Positions 10,301 to 20,029 of a stretch of 28,951 nt of DNA are shown here, piece by piece. The notes beneath the pieces were generated by a model that saw nothing but the letters and a program-made list of their open reading frames with translations, made no database searches and had not been told where the DNA came from. Positions within the stretch are counted from its first letter, which is position 1. Each line of letters begins with the position of its first letter. Source of the DNA: JAGMES01 sp023128035 (GTDB lineage: Bacteria; Bacillota; Halanaerobiia; DY22613); NCBI GenBank assembly GCA_030627905.1, contig DAOVRZ010000078.1, positions 1 to 28,951 on the forward strand, in the 5' to 3' direction. A program made the translations under genes and the position numbers.

Positions 10301-13300
10301 CTGCTTTTAAAACTGCCAACATACCAATAAACATTTCGATTGAGCGTTCCATCATAATCCCAACAATTTGATCTTTCTCAATTCCTCTGTTAATAAAGAA
10401 TCGTGCTAATTGATTTGTTTTATGATTTAATTCATGATAAGTCAGTTTTTTTTCTTTATATACCACAGCAACCTTGTGTGGATTCATGTCTACCTGTTCT
10501 TCAAATAATTGATGTATAGTTTTATCTTCTGCATACTCATGTTTGGTATCGTTAAATTCATAGAGTAGTTGTTCACGTTCTTTTACTGCAATCATCTCAA
10601 ATTCCATTAATTTCTTATCAGGATGCATAGCTATTTGACTTACAAGATTTCCAAAATGACTCGCTAATCTTGCCATCGTTTCTTTCTTGAAGAGTCGTGT
10701 ACAATACTCAAAATTGCAAGTAATTCTGCCATTATTTTCTCTAGCATTTAATGTAATGTCAAACTTTGAAACCTTATTCTCAAACCTATATGGAGTAAAT
10801 CTAAGATCAGCTTTAATATCTTCTGAAGAATATTGATTCGTTTGCAATACAAACATTACATCAAATAGCGGATTTCTACTCATATCTCTGCGTAAATCTA
10901 ATTTTTGTACCAACATTTCAAACTGATAATCCTGATTTTCATAAGCCATGAGTGCATTTTCTTTCACCCGGGCCAGAAACTCTCCAAACTCCATCTCCCC
11001 CTCAGCCCTATTCCACATCGCCAAAGTATTAACAAACATACCAATAATATTTCCTAGATCAGGATGCGGTCTCCCAGCTATTGGAGATCCAACTATAATA
11101 TCCTCTTGCCCAGTATATCTTGCCAACAAAACGTTAAATGCTGTCAGTAACACCATATAAAGAGTCGCACCATATTGATTAGCTATTTTGTATAATTTGT
11201 TGGTTATTTCTTGATCAATTTCAAAACTAAAATTCGCCCCTTCAAAACTCATAATCAAAGGTCTTGCATAATCTGTTGGCATATTTAATACAGAAATAGT
11301 GCCTTCATTAAATCTTCCTAACCAATACTCCTCTTGTTTTAAGATTTTTTCCGCGTTGAATAAATCATTTTGCCAGAGTGCAAAGTCTTTATACTGAACC
11401 CTTAATTCTGATAGTTCAGTTCCTGCATATAGTTTAAGAAACTCATTTATCAATATCTCCATTGAGACCCCATCAGAGATGATATGATGCATGTCAAAGA
11501 TAAGTATTGTTTCGTCATCTGACTCAATCAGCCCGACTCTAAGTAATGGTGCCTGACTTAGATCAAAAGGTTTCACAAACTCTTTTATTGTTCTTTCTAC
11601 CTCAGACTTTCGACCTTCTAAATCCAAATAAGTGATAGCAAAATCTACATCTTCATAAATCTTCTGAACCACTTCACCATCTATCACTTCAAACGATGTT
11701 CTAAATGCATCATGTCTGGTGATCAATTTTTTGATGATATTTTCAAAACGTTCTCTGTCTAAATCACCTTCTACTCTCAAGACAGAAGGCATATTATATC
11801 CAGTTTTCATTCCTTCGAGTTGATTTAATACATACAATCTCCTTTGAGCCGAAGATAATGGGTAATGGATACGTTCAATATCATCGACTATCTTAATAGA
11901 TCTATAAATATTCTCATCTGCATTTAAAATATAAAGAGCAAGTTTATCTATTGTTGGAGTTTTAAAGACCTCTCTAATCGGGAGTTGTACATTGAACTCT
12001 TTAAATACACTGCTAACCATTGAGGTCGCTTTCAAAGAATGTCCACCTAATTCAAAGAAATTATCTGTGATACCTATCTTCTTAATCCCAAGGATTTCAG
12101 ACCAGATCATTGCCAATCTTTCTTCAATCTCATTAGTTGGAGCTACATACTCTTTGGCAATTCTACTGATATCTGGCTCTGGTAATGTAAGTAGATCAAC
12201 TTTACCATTTCTATTCAGTGGTAATTTATCTAATTTGATAAAGTGTAATGGAATCATATACTCTGGTAATTCCCTGGAAAGATAAATCCTTAAATCTAAA
12301 CTCTCCTCACTAGCACACGCACACTCACTTTCTACAACATAGTAAGCAACAAGATATTTGCTACCTGTTGAATCTGTAAGATCTATCACCACTGTCTCGG
12401 AGATTTCTTCATGGTCTAGTAATCTCTTTTCAATCTCACCCAATTCAATTCTAAAACCTCTGATTTTTACTTGCATGTCAATTCTACCTACAAACTCGAT
12501 ATTACCATCTGCTAAACGGTTCGCCAAATCTCCAGTTCGATAGATTCTATCTCCGGCTATATCACTATTATCCGTTAACATATTCGGAATAAATTTTTCA
12601 TTTGTTAGCTCAGATCGATTCAGATAACCCCTCGCCAATCCATCTCCAGAGATACATAACTCACCTACAACTCCAATAGGGCAAAGCTGATCATCTTTAT
12701 CTAAAATATAAACCTGGGTATTAGCTATCGGAAGACCTATAGGAATTGTCTCTACATTTTCTTGGGCTTCATTAATAAAGTAATAGGTTGCGAAGACTGT
12801 GCTTTCGGTTGGCCCATATACATGAATTAAACGATCTTTACCTAAATATTCTAATGCCTTTTGAACATGCTGAACAGATACCCGTTCACCTCCAAAGAGG
12901 ATTTTTCTTATACCCTCAAAGCACTCAATATTGGTATCAACCAACATATTAAATAAAGCAGTTGTTATAAAAGTAACAGTGATCTCTTCTTCTCGTATTA
13001 ATTCTGATAACTCAGATACATCTAACAATGTCTCTTTCGGTACCATAACAAGTTGAGCACCATTAAGTAAAGCACCATAAATATCAAAGGTCGAGCCATC
13101 AAAAGCATAGTTAGATAACTGTAACAAATTGTCTTCATCAGTGATTTCGATATAATTTGTATCTTTTACTACTCTGACAATATTATGATGGGATGTTAAG
13201 TTACCTTTCGGTTTTCCGGTAGTTCCTGAGGTATAAATCACATACGCCAAATTAAATGATTTAGCCTCGGTTTCAATATTGGCTGTACTCTGTGAAATTG

Positions 13301-16300
13301 CTTTATCCTTGATATCTATTACTTCACCATCAAATTGGATATCTTCTATCAATGTAGATAGATTTGAATGTATGACTAAAAGATCAGTACCACTATCTTT
13401 TAAGATAAACACAATCCTTGCTACTGGATTTTCTAGATCAATTGGCAGATAAGCGCCTCCCGCCTTTAAAATACCCAATATACCAATAATCATCTCAAAA
13501 GAACGTTCTACCATCAAACCAACAATTTTATCTGGGCCAACCCCTTTTTCTCTTAAAACTCTAGCCAATTGGTTGGACTTATTATTTAACTCCAAATAAG
13601 TCATCTCTTGATCTCTATATTTAAGGGCAACATTATCTGTACTCTTCTCTACTTGCTCTTCAAAAATCTGCTGAATTGTTTTCTGTTTAGGATACTCTGT
13701 CTTCGTATCGTTAAGTTTGTAGATCAATTCTTCTTTTTCAGTATCTGTGATCATGGTGATTTCCATTAATTTTCTATCTGGATTCTCTATGATCTGAGTT
13801 ATAATATTTTGAAAATGTTCAATTAACCTTTCCATCATTTCTTTCTTAAATAACCTAGTACAATACTGTAAATTACAACGAATATTTTCATTACTTTCCC
13901 ATGCATTTAAAGTAAGGTCAAATTTAGAGATCTTATTTTCAAACCCAAAGGTAAGAAATCTTAAATTAGTTTCCACCTGGTCAGTTGGCTCTAGTTGCAA
14001 ATTCATCTCGGCGTTTTGCAGAACGAACATAGTATCGAATAGAGGATTTCTACTCATATTTCTACGCAAATCTAGCTTATCAACTAACATTTCAAATTGA
14101 TAATCCTGATTTTCGTAAGCCGCTAGAGCATTTTCTTTTAGATTATTTAAAAATTCTCTGAAAGTCAGATGACCAGATGGTATGTTTCTCATTGCTAAAG
14201 TATTAACAAACATACCGATTATATTTGTCAAATCTGCATGAAGACGACCAGCTATTGGCGACCCCACTATGATATCCTCTTGATTTGAGTATTTCGACAA
14301 TAGGATATTATAGGATGCGAGAAGTACCATATACAGGGTTGCACCATTTTCTGTGGCTAACTTATTCAATTCATCAGTGATTTCTTTTTCAAATGCAAAA
14401 GGTATGGTGTTACCTGCAAAACTCATTATTGCAGGTCTTGGGTAATCAGTAGGCATATTTAAAACTGGGATATCCTCTCCAAACCTTGTTAACCAATATT
14501 TCTCCTGCTGATCAAATATTTCTGAATTAAATAGATCATTCTGCCAGAACGCAAAATCCTTATACTGTATCCTTAACTCAGGTAATTCAATTCCTGTGTA
14601 TAACTTAACGAATTCACCTGTCAATATCTGCATAGACATCCCATCAGAGATAATATGGTGCATATCAAAGATAAGTAATGCTTTATCATCAGACTCAATT
14701 AATCCGACTCTTAGCAAAGGTGCCTGACTTAGATCAAAAGGTCTTATAAAATCTTTAAAGATCTGTTCCTCTGTCTTCTTATCATCAATATTTATGTACG
14801 CAATTTTAAAATTCACATCAGCATGAATCCTCTGAACCACTTCACCAGCAATCATTTCAAAAGATGTCCGAAATGCATCATGTCTTCTGATCAATTCTTT
14901 GATAACTTTTTCAAAATGTACTTTATCTAAATCCCCTTCAACTTTCATAACAGAAGGCATATTATAACCTGTTTTCATTTCTTCGAATTGATTTAAGAGA
15001 TACATTCTCTTTTGTGCAGAAGATAATGGATAATACTCACACTCTTCCACTTTCTTTATAGATGCACAAATATTCTCATCTGCATTTGAAATATATTGTG
15101 CAAGCTCTTTAATTGTTGGAGTTTTAAATACCTCTCTGATCGGGAGATCTACATTAAACTCTTTAAATATTCTACTAACCATAACGGTAGCTTTCAAAGA
15201 ATGTCCACCTAATTCGAAGAAATTATCTGTAATACCAACTTGCTGGATACCAAGGATCTCAGACCAGATCATTGCCAATCTTTCTTCAATTTCATTGGTT
15301 GGAGCCACATATTCCTTAGCCTTAACACTAATATCTGGCTCTGGTAATGCCTGACGATCAACTTTACCGTTTCGGTTCAATGGTAACTTGTCTAATTGGA
15401 TTAAATAAAGTGGGATCATATACTCTGGGAGTTCTTTGGATAGAAAACTTCTTATTTCTAGACTTATTTCAGTTTCACACTCACTATCAATAACAACATA
15501 TGCAGCAAGATATTTGCTACCAGTTGAATCAGTAAGATCAATTACTACTGCCTCAGAGATAAGATTATGATCTAATAATCTCTTTTCAATCTCACCTAAT
15601 TCTATCCTAAAACCTCTGATCTTTACTTGCGTGTCAATTCTACCTATAAACTCGATATTGCCATCTGCTAATCGTTTAGCTAAATCCCCAGTTCTATAGA
15701 TTCTAGCAGCATTCTCTACCAACATATTGGAGATAAATTTTTCATCAGTTAAGTTAGGTCTATTCAAATACCCTTTAGCCAAACCATCACCAGAGATGCA
15801 CAGTTCACCTACAACCCCAATGGGGCAAAGTTGATTATCTTTATCTAAGATATAAACCTGGGTATTAGCTATCGGAAGACCTATTGGAATTGTCTCCACA
15901 TGTTCTTTAACTTCGTTGATGAAGTAATGGGTTGCAAAGACTGTGCTTTCGGTTGGCCCATATACGTGAATTAGTCGATCTGTACCTAAATAGTTCAATG
16001 CCTTTTGAACATGGGAAACAGAAACTCTCTCTCCACCAAAAAGAATTTTTCTTACTTTTTCAAAACATTTTATATTAGTATCAACCAGCATATTAAACAA
16101 TGCTGTTGTTATAAAAGTCACACTAATCTCTTGTTCTTTTATTAATTTTGCTAAATTACATACATCTAATAAGATCTCTTTCGGTACCAAAACCAATTTG
16201 GCACCATTGAGTAAAGCGCCATAAATATCAAAGGTTGAACCATCAAAAGCATAATTCGATAACTGTAACAAACGATCCTCATGATTAATCTCAATATAAT

Positions 16301-19300
16301 TTGTATCTTTTACTACCCGAACAATATTATAATGGCTTGTTAAGTTACCTTTTGGTTTTCCAATAGTTCCAGAAGTGTAAATCACATAAGCTAAATTACT
16401 TGAATCAATCTCAATTTCTAAATTAGCAAAACTTTGTGTATAGATATTTTCATCAGCAATATTTATTACATCACCAGCAAATTGAATTTTTTCAGTCAAA
16501 GAAGGTTCTGCGACTATTATATCTGTTTCACTATCCTTTAAGATGTACTCAATCCTTGCCACTGGATTTTCTGGATCAATTGGAAGATAAGCCCCTCCAG
16601 CCTTTAAAATACCAAGTATGCCGATAATCATCTCAAAAGATCGCTCTACCATCAAACCAACAATCTTATCTGCTTTCACACCTTTTGTAATTAAAGTTCT
16701 ACCCAGTTGATTAGATCTCTCATTTAGCTCTAAATAAGTCATCCGTTGATCTTCAAAAATTAAGGCAATCTTATCTGGATTGTTTTTAACCTGTTCTTCA
16801 AAAATCTGTGGAATTGTTTTATCTCTAGGGTAATCAGTTTTTGTATCGTTTAATTTGTAGATCAATTCTTCTTTTTCACTCTCTGAGATCATTGTGATCT
16901 CCATTAACTTTCTATCTGAATTCTCTACGATTTGGGTTACAATATTTCGAAAATGTCCAATGAACCTTTCCATCGTTTCTTTTTTGAATAGTTTGGTACA
17001 ATATTGTAGATTGCAATAAATCTCTTCATTACTCTCCCATGTATTTAAAGTAAGATCAAATTTTGATATGTTCTTTTCAATTCCATAAGGAGTAAATCTT
17101 AGATCATCTATCATTTGCGCTGATGGCTGTAATGACATATTTTGCAGCACGAACATTGCATCAAATAGAGGATTTCTACTCAAATCCCTTCGTAAGTCTA
17201 GCTTATCTACCAACATTTCAAACTGATAATCTTGATTTTCATAAGCTGTAAGTGCGTTTTCTTTAACCCGGGCCAGAAATTCTGTAAAACTAATACCACC
17301 CTCAGGCATATTTCTCATTGCTAAAGTGTTAACAAACATCCCGATGATATTCTTCAAATCCGCATGAGGTCTACCTGCTATTGGTGAACCTACGATAATA
17401 TCTTCCTGACCAGTGTATTTTGACAATAAGATATTATATGATGCAAGCAATACCATATAAAGTGTTGCACCATTTTTATTAGCAAGTTTAATCAATTGAT
17501 CTGTTAGTTCCTTATCAAATCTGAAGGATATAGTATTACCTTCGAAACTCATAATTGAAGGTCTTGGGTAATCTGTTGGCATATTTAAAACTGGATATTC
17601 ATCATCCTGACTAAATCTTTCTACCCAATACTCTTCCTGCTCTTTGAAAATTTCCGAGTTACATAAGTCATTCTGCCAGATCGCAAAGTCCTTATACTGA
17701 ATCCTTAAATCCGTTAGTTCAATTCCATTATATAAACTAACAAAATCATCAATTAATATCCCCATTGACGTTCCATCCGAGATAATATGATGCATATCAA
17801 ATACTAAAAACTCCTGATCTCCATCATCTATTAGTCCTACTCTAAAGAGTGGTGCTTTGCTTAAATCAAATGGTCTGATAAACTCTTTAAGAATCTCATC
17901 AAATCTTTCTTCATTTTTGAGTGTTATATATTTAATTTCAAATTCTAAATCATCATGGATTCTTTGCACTAATTCTCCATCTTTCATTTCAAATGATGTC
18001 CTGAAAGTTTCATGTTTTTTAACCAATGTTTTCACTACATCTTCAAACTTATCTCTATCTAGCCCTTGGATTTGATAAACACCAGTGATATTATAACCGG
18101 TCTTCATTCCTTCAAGCTGATTTAAAAGATATAATCTCTTCTGAGCTGAAGATAATGGATAATACCCATCTGCGTAATCTCCCTTTTGAACATCTATAAT
18201 AGAATTATAGATACTCTTTTCAGCTCCACTTATATATTTCGCCAAATCTTCGATAGTTGGAGTCTTAAATATCTCCCGTAAAGGAAGTTCTACATTAAAC
18301 TCTTTAAAAACTTCAGAAACAACAGCTGTTGCTTTTAAAGAATGTCCTCCGATAGTAAAGAAATTAGCTGTCACCCCTACTTTTTCTAATCTTAAGATTT
18401 CAGACCATATTTTTGCTAATTTTGACTCAACCTCATTTCGGGGTGCTATGTATTCTACCTCGATAAGTAAATTATTATCAGGTTCAGGCAAAGCCTTTCT
18501 ATCAATCTTTCCATTTGGAGTTAAAGGCAGTTTTTCAACCCTTATAAAATAAGCAGGAATCATATACTCAGGTAAATGTAAGGATAAGTGATTTCTAAGA
18601 TCAGCCGCTGGTATTTCTTGATCTGCCACAAAATAAGCACAGAGATATTTTTCACCTTCTACATCCTCTTTATCGATTACGACAGTCTCCTTTATACCGC
18701 TATAATCTAATAAATGGTTTTCAATATCTCCAAGCTCAATTCTGACACCACGTATCTTAACTTGAAAATCTTTTCTACCTATGAACTCAAGATTACCATC
18801 AAACATCCAGCGACCTAAATCACCAGTCTTATAGATCAGATCTTTGAGATTATCATTAAAAGGATTCTGGATAAACTTCTCTTTCGTCAACTCAGGATCA
18901 TTAAAATAGCCTAATGTCATATATGGAGTTCGAATATATATCTCGCCACTCTGGCCCTCTTCACAGATATTCATATTTTCATCTAATATAATAATTCTAG
19001 CACCTCTCATCGGTTTTCCGATAGGGATAGTACTCTTAGCTGTGTCTGATTTTTGAATTAAATAGAATGTTTTAACCAATGTTGTCTCTGTAGGGCCATA
19101 GAGATTGACAATCTGTACTCTTTCATCAAAAATTTCATACCATTTAACAAAATTTTTGGGACTAAGTTTCTCACCAGCCAATAAGATATATTTTAGTTCT
19201 TTAAAATGATTATTTGTCAAATTACCTGAAACTAATAACCTAAAGAGACTTGGAACGCACTGGAGCATATTTACTTTCGAATCATCAATCCATTGGATAA

Positions 19301-19988
19301 ATTTCGTCACATCTAAGATTATTTCTCTATTTTCAGGAATACAGATTGTCCCACCTGCACATAGGGGTACAAAGATATTTTTCAAACTTGCATCAAATGC
19401 AGGAGAAGCTAATTGAGTAATTCGAAATCTAGGGGTAACGTTAAATGTATCAATCTCCCACATTACAAACTGAAGTAAACCCTTACAGGAGCCCAAAATT
19501 CCTTTGGGCGTTCCTGTAGAACCAGAAGTAAAATAAATATACATTTTTTGATCCATTTGATATTCTATATCCGGACGTTTTGATAAAGATGAATTTGATG
19601 AAATATCTTTAAGCATTTCAGTAGGATCACAAATATCCAGACCATTAAAAATTTCACTATATTTAGTATCAGCAAAAAATAAATCAAGATCAACCTGACT
19701 CACCATCAATTCGGTTCTCTTTAATGGGTAAGCAGGATCAAATGGTACAAAGATACATCCCGCTTTTAAGATTCCCAGCATGAGAAAGATTTGTACACTT
19801 CGATCTTCAACTAATATTCCTATCATTGCTTCTTTTTTTAAACCTTTTGATAAAATAAAGTTTGCAATTATATTAGAATAATTATCAAGTTCTCGATATG
19901 TTAAAGATTTTTGACCATACTCAATTGCAATATGATCTGGGTAATGATCAACGCTCTCATAAATGAGATTTTGTAATACTTTTTTCAT
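7332..19988 (-). CDS. Non-ribosomal peptide synthetase, A-T-C-A-T-C-A-T-C-A-T-E (four modules)
   Basis: 4218 residues. The protein begins directly in an A domain with no preceding C domain, the layout of a loading module. T serines are at about 550 (IGGHS), 1597 and 2651 (LGGHS), and 3687 (LGGDS, the form usual before epimerases). C-domain HHIISDG motifs start near 733, 1777 and 2834. A3 motifs lie near 151, 1203, 2250 and 3301. The terminal domain is an epimerase: HHLVVDGVSW from about His3870, then IGWFTSTYP and FNYLGQFD, so module 4 should deliver a D-residue. Pocket residues read by eye: A1 DAKQLALLV (unassigned); A2 and A3 DGFFLGVVF (Ile/Val); A4 DAWLLGAIC, in a domain closely resembling GrsA-Phe (Phe/Leu-like). 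The C-terminus after the epimerase is acidic (alternating Asp-Leu, then IDEEDIV), probably a docking segment for the next protein. GGAGGG lies 7 nt before the ATG, 41 bp after the previous stop. Substrates are inference; architecture is direct. Confidence 0.98.
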   Translation of the reverse strand: MKKVLQNLIYESVDHYPDHIAIEYGQKSLTYRELDNYSNIIANFILSKGLKKEAMIGILVEDRSVQIFLMLGILKAGCIFVPFDPAYPLKRTELMVSQVDLDLFFADTKYSEIFNGLDICDPTEMLKDISSNSSLSKRPDIEYQMDQKMYIYFTSGSTGTPKGILGSCKGLLQFVMWEIDTFNVTPRFRITQLASPAFDASLKNIFVPLCAGGTICIPENREIILDVTKFIQWIDDSKVNMLQCVPSLFRLLVSGNLTNNHFKELKYILLAGEKLSPKNFVKWYEIFDERVQIVNLYGPTETTLVKTFYLIQKSDTAKSTIPIGKPMRGARIIILDENMNICEEGQSGEIYIRTPYMTLGYFNDPELTKEKFIQNPFNDNLKDLIYKTGDLGRWMFDGNLEFIGRKDFQVKIRGVRIELGDIENHLLDYSGIKETVVIDKEDVEGEKYLCAYFVADQEIPAADLRNHLSLHLPEYMIPAYFIRVEKLPLTPNGKIDRKALPEPDNNLLIEVEYIAPRNEVESKLAKIWSEILRLEKVGVTANFFTIGGHSLKATAVVSEVFKEFNVELPLREIFKTPTIEDLAKYISGAEKSIYNSIIDVQKGDYADGYYPLSSAQKRLYLLNQLEGMKTGYNITGVYQIQGLDRDKFEDVVKTLVKKHETFRTSFEMKDGELVQRIHDDLEFEIKYITLKNEERFDEILKEFIRPFDLSKAPLFRVGLIDDGDQEFLVFDMHHIISDGTSMGILIDDFVSLYNGIELTDLRIQYKDFAIWQNDLCNSEIFKEQEEYWVERFSQDDEYPVLNMPTDYPRPSIMSFEGNTISFRFDKELTDQLIKLANKNGATLYMVLLASYNILLSKYTGQEDIIVGSPIAGRPHADLKNIIGMFVNTLAMRNMPEGGISFTEFLARVKENALTAYENQDYQFEMLVDKLDLRRDLSRNPLFDAMFVLQNMSLQPSAQMIDDLRFTPYGIEKNISKFDLTLNTWESNEEIYCNLQYCTKLFKKETMERFIGHFRNIVTQIVENSDRKLMEITMISESEKEELIYKLNDTKTDYPRDKTIPQIFEEQVKNNPDKIALIFEDQRMTYLELNERSNQLGRTLITKGVKADKIVGLMVERSFEMIIGILGILKAGGAYLPIDPENPVARIEYILKDSETDIIVAEPSLTEKIQFAGDVINIADENIYTQSFANLEIEIDSSNLAYVIYTSGTIGKPKGNLTSHYNIVRVVKDTNYIEINHEDRLLQLSNYAFDGSTFDIYGALLNGAKLVLVPKEILLDVCNLAKLIKEQEISVTFITTALFNMLVDTNIKCFEKVRKILFGGERVSVSHVQKALNYLGTDRLIHVYGPTESTVFATHYFINEVKEHVETIPIGLPIANTQVYILDKDNQLCPIGVVGELCISGDGLAKGYLNRPNLTDEKFISNMLVENAARIYRTGDLAKRLADGNIEFIGRIDTQVKIRGFRIELGEIEKRLLDHNLISEAVVIDLTDSTGSKYLAAYVVIDSECETEISLEIRSFLSKELPEYMIPLYLIQLDKLPLNRNGKVDRQALPEPDISVKAKEYVAPTNEIEERLAMIWSEILGIQQVGITDNFFELGGHSLKATVMVSRIFKEFNVDLPIREVFKTPTIKELAQYISNADENICASIKKVEECEYYPLSSAQKRMYLLNQFEEMKTGYNMPSVMKVEGDLDKVHFEKVIKELIRRHDAFRTSFEMIAGEVVQRIHADVNFKIAYINIDDKKTEEQIFKDFIRPFDLSQAPLLRVGLIESDDKALLIFDMHHIISDGMSMQILTGEFVKLYTGIELPELRIQYKDFAFWQNDLFNSEIFDQQEKYWLTRFGEDIPVLNMPTDYPRPAIMSFAGNTIPFAFEKEITDELNKLATENGATLYMVLLASYNILLSKYSNQEDIIVGSPIAGRLHADLTNIIGMFVNTLAMRNIPSGHLTFREFLNNLKENALAAYENQDYQFEMLVDKLDLRRNMSRNPLFDTMFVLQNAEMNLQLEPTDQVETNLRFLTFGFENKISKFDLTLNAWESNENIRCNLQYCTRLFKKEMMERLIEHFQNIITQIIENPDRKLMEITMITDTEKEELIYKLNDTKTEYPKQKTIQQIFEEQVEKSTDNVALKYRDQEMTYLELNNKSNQLARVLREKGVGPDKIVGLMVERSFEMIIGILGILKAGGAYLPIDLENPVARIVFILKDSGTDLLVIHSNLSTLIEDIQFDGEVIDIKDKAISQSTANIETEAKSFNLAYVIYTSGTTGKPKGNLTSHHNIVRVVKDTNYIEITDEDNLLQLSNYAFDGSTFDIYGALLNGAQLVMVPKETLLDVSELSELIREEEITVTFITTALFNMLVDTNIECFEGIRKILFGGERVSVQHVQKALEYLGKDRLIHVYGPTESTVFATYYFINEAQENVETIPIGLPIANTQVYILDKDDQLCPIGVVGELCISGDGLARGYLNRSELTNEKFIPNMLTDNSDIAGDRIYRTGDLANRLADGNIEFVGRIDMQVKIRGFRIELGEIEKRLLDHEEISETVVIDLTDSTGSKYLVAYYVVESECACASEESLDLRIYLSRELPEYMIPLHFIKLDKLPLNRNGKVDLLTLPEPDISRIAKEYVAPTNEIEERLAMIWSEILGIKKIGITDNFFELGGHSLKATSMVSSVFKEFNVQLPIREVFKTPTIDKLALYILNADENIYRSIKIVDDIERIHYPLSSAQRRLYVLNQLEGMKTGYNMPSVLRVEGDLDRERFENIIKKLITRHDAFRTSFEVIDGEVVQKIYEDVDFAITYLDLEGRKSEVERTIKEFVKPFDLSQAPLLRVGLIESDDETILIFDMHHIISDGVSMEILINEFLKLYAGTELSELRVQYKDFALWQNDLFNAEKILKQEEYWLGRFNEGTISVLNMPTDYARPLIMSFEGANFSFEIDQEITNKLYKIANQYGATLYMVLLTAFNVLLARYTGQEDIIVGSPIAGRPHPDLGNIIGMFVNTLAMWNRAEGEMEFGEFLARVKENALMAYENQDYQFEMLVQKLDLRRDMSRNPLFDVMFVLQTNQYSSEDIKADLRFTPYRFENKVSKFDITLNARENNGRITCNFEYCTRLFKKETMARLASHFGNLVSQIAMHPDKKLMEFEMIAVKEREQLLYEFNDTKHEYAEDKTIHQLFEEQVDMNPHKVAVVYKEKKLTYHELNHKTNQLARFFINRGIEKDQIVGIMMERSIEMFIGMLAVLKAGGAYLPIDPNYPDARIEYMLQDSDSKMLLSISQCLKDIDYFGEVITIEDLDLATYDENNPKIKTTPNNLAYVIYTSGSTGKPKGVMIEHLGISNMKTYLNRDIGVNESDKIIQFASCSFDASVWETYMALLSGATLYIVPEDVINDYKEFERFINDNAITMMLLPPIYLSNFTGENLPTLKRVLTGGSATNYELVNRWKDIDYINAYGPTEATICVTTWKAPKGDLEEKTIPIGKPIYNTKIYILDKYQKLAPIGVLGEICIAGVGIARGYLNRPELTAEKFIPNPFDSSQKIYKTGDMGRWLPDGNIEFLGRIDNQVKIRGYRIELGEIEHQLLEHEAIKEVTVIDRIDSTQSKYLVAFIVASDDLSSAELRTYLANKLPEYMIPSYFVTLDQLPLTSSGKVDYHALPVVEEGLRSKAEYLPPTSRIEEILVEIWKEVLGVEQVGIRDNFFDLGGDSIKAIQISARLQKYNMKVDTKDLFQNLTIEELADQVKVKKNKAEQGLVTGEVELTPIQKWFFAEDYTDMHHYNQAVMLYNQKGFDEEIVKKVFDKIIEHHDNLRSVFRKDGDKFLQEIRDISEELYTFKRVDFLDEKLESNEIAHKVKDQANKIQSSIDFTEGPLVNLGLFKTNNGDHLLIVIHHLVVDGVSWRILFEDFRTAYQQVMNGFEIKLQEKTDSFKEWSKEIQKYSDSPELLPHIEYWRKIEESIIQPIQKDFESKKNDLSCNQNITMNLSLEETELLLKDVNQAYGTEINDILLTALALAYEKWTGKNKVAFVLEGHGREEIIEDIDITRTIGWFTSTYPVILEVKESEDLAYQIKLCKETFRQIPDKGIGYGLLKHLSASVGIDFKLKPEISFNYLGQFDQDISSDSEVFSISPFSSGEPLSKKIRRNFAIEISGMIALSKLNLTFSYNKLEFKQETISKFADFYKESLINIIDHCKQQTEQELTPSDVGDQELTLEEFDFISDFVEDLDLDLDLDIDEEDIV
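7357..7383 (-). repeat. Short hexanucleotide tandem repeat encoding the Asp-Leu tail of gene 2
   Basis: Near-perfect tandem copies of GATCTA/GATTTA encode the alternating Asp-Leu run at the extreme C-terminus of gene 2, just after its epimerase and just before the RBS of gene 3. Six-base units change length without changing frame, so copy-number slippage would lengthen or shorten a probable docking tail only. Confidence 0.7.
11950..16860 (-). repeat. Duplicated Ile-type modules 2 and 3 in gene 2 (about 3.15 kb period)
   Basis: The A-T portion at about 15130-16860 and that at about 11950-13720 are closely similar at both DNA and protein level. For example the stretch around 15940-15970 recurs almost unchanged near 12795-12825. 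Their pockets are identical, and the same A type recurs in gene 3 near 4300-5950. This indicates duplication of a whole A-T-C unit, possibly with later gene conversion. Boundaries are approximate, judged by eye. Confidence 0.75.
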
Positions 19989-20029
19989 AAACTATCCCTC
20001 CATCTATCAGAGAATTTTACAATTATAAT

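Noticed and set aside
19989..20029. Terminator or promoter between genes 1 and 2
   Set aside because: The 41-bp gap holds only a strong RBS and no stem-loop or convincing promoter; co-transcription is the simplest reading.
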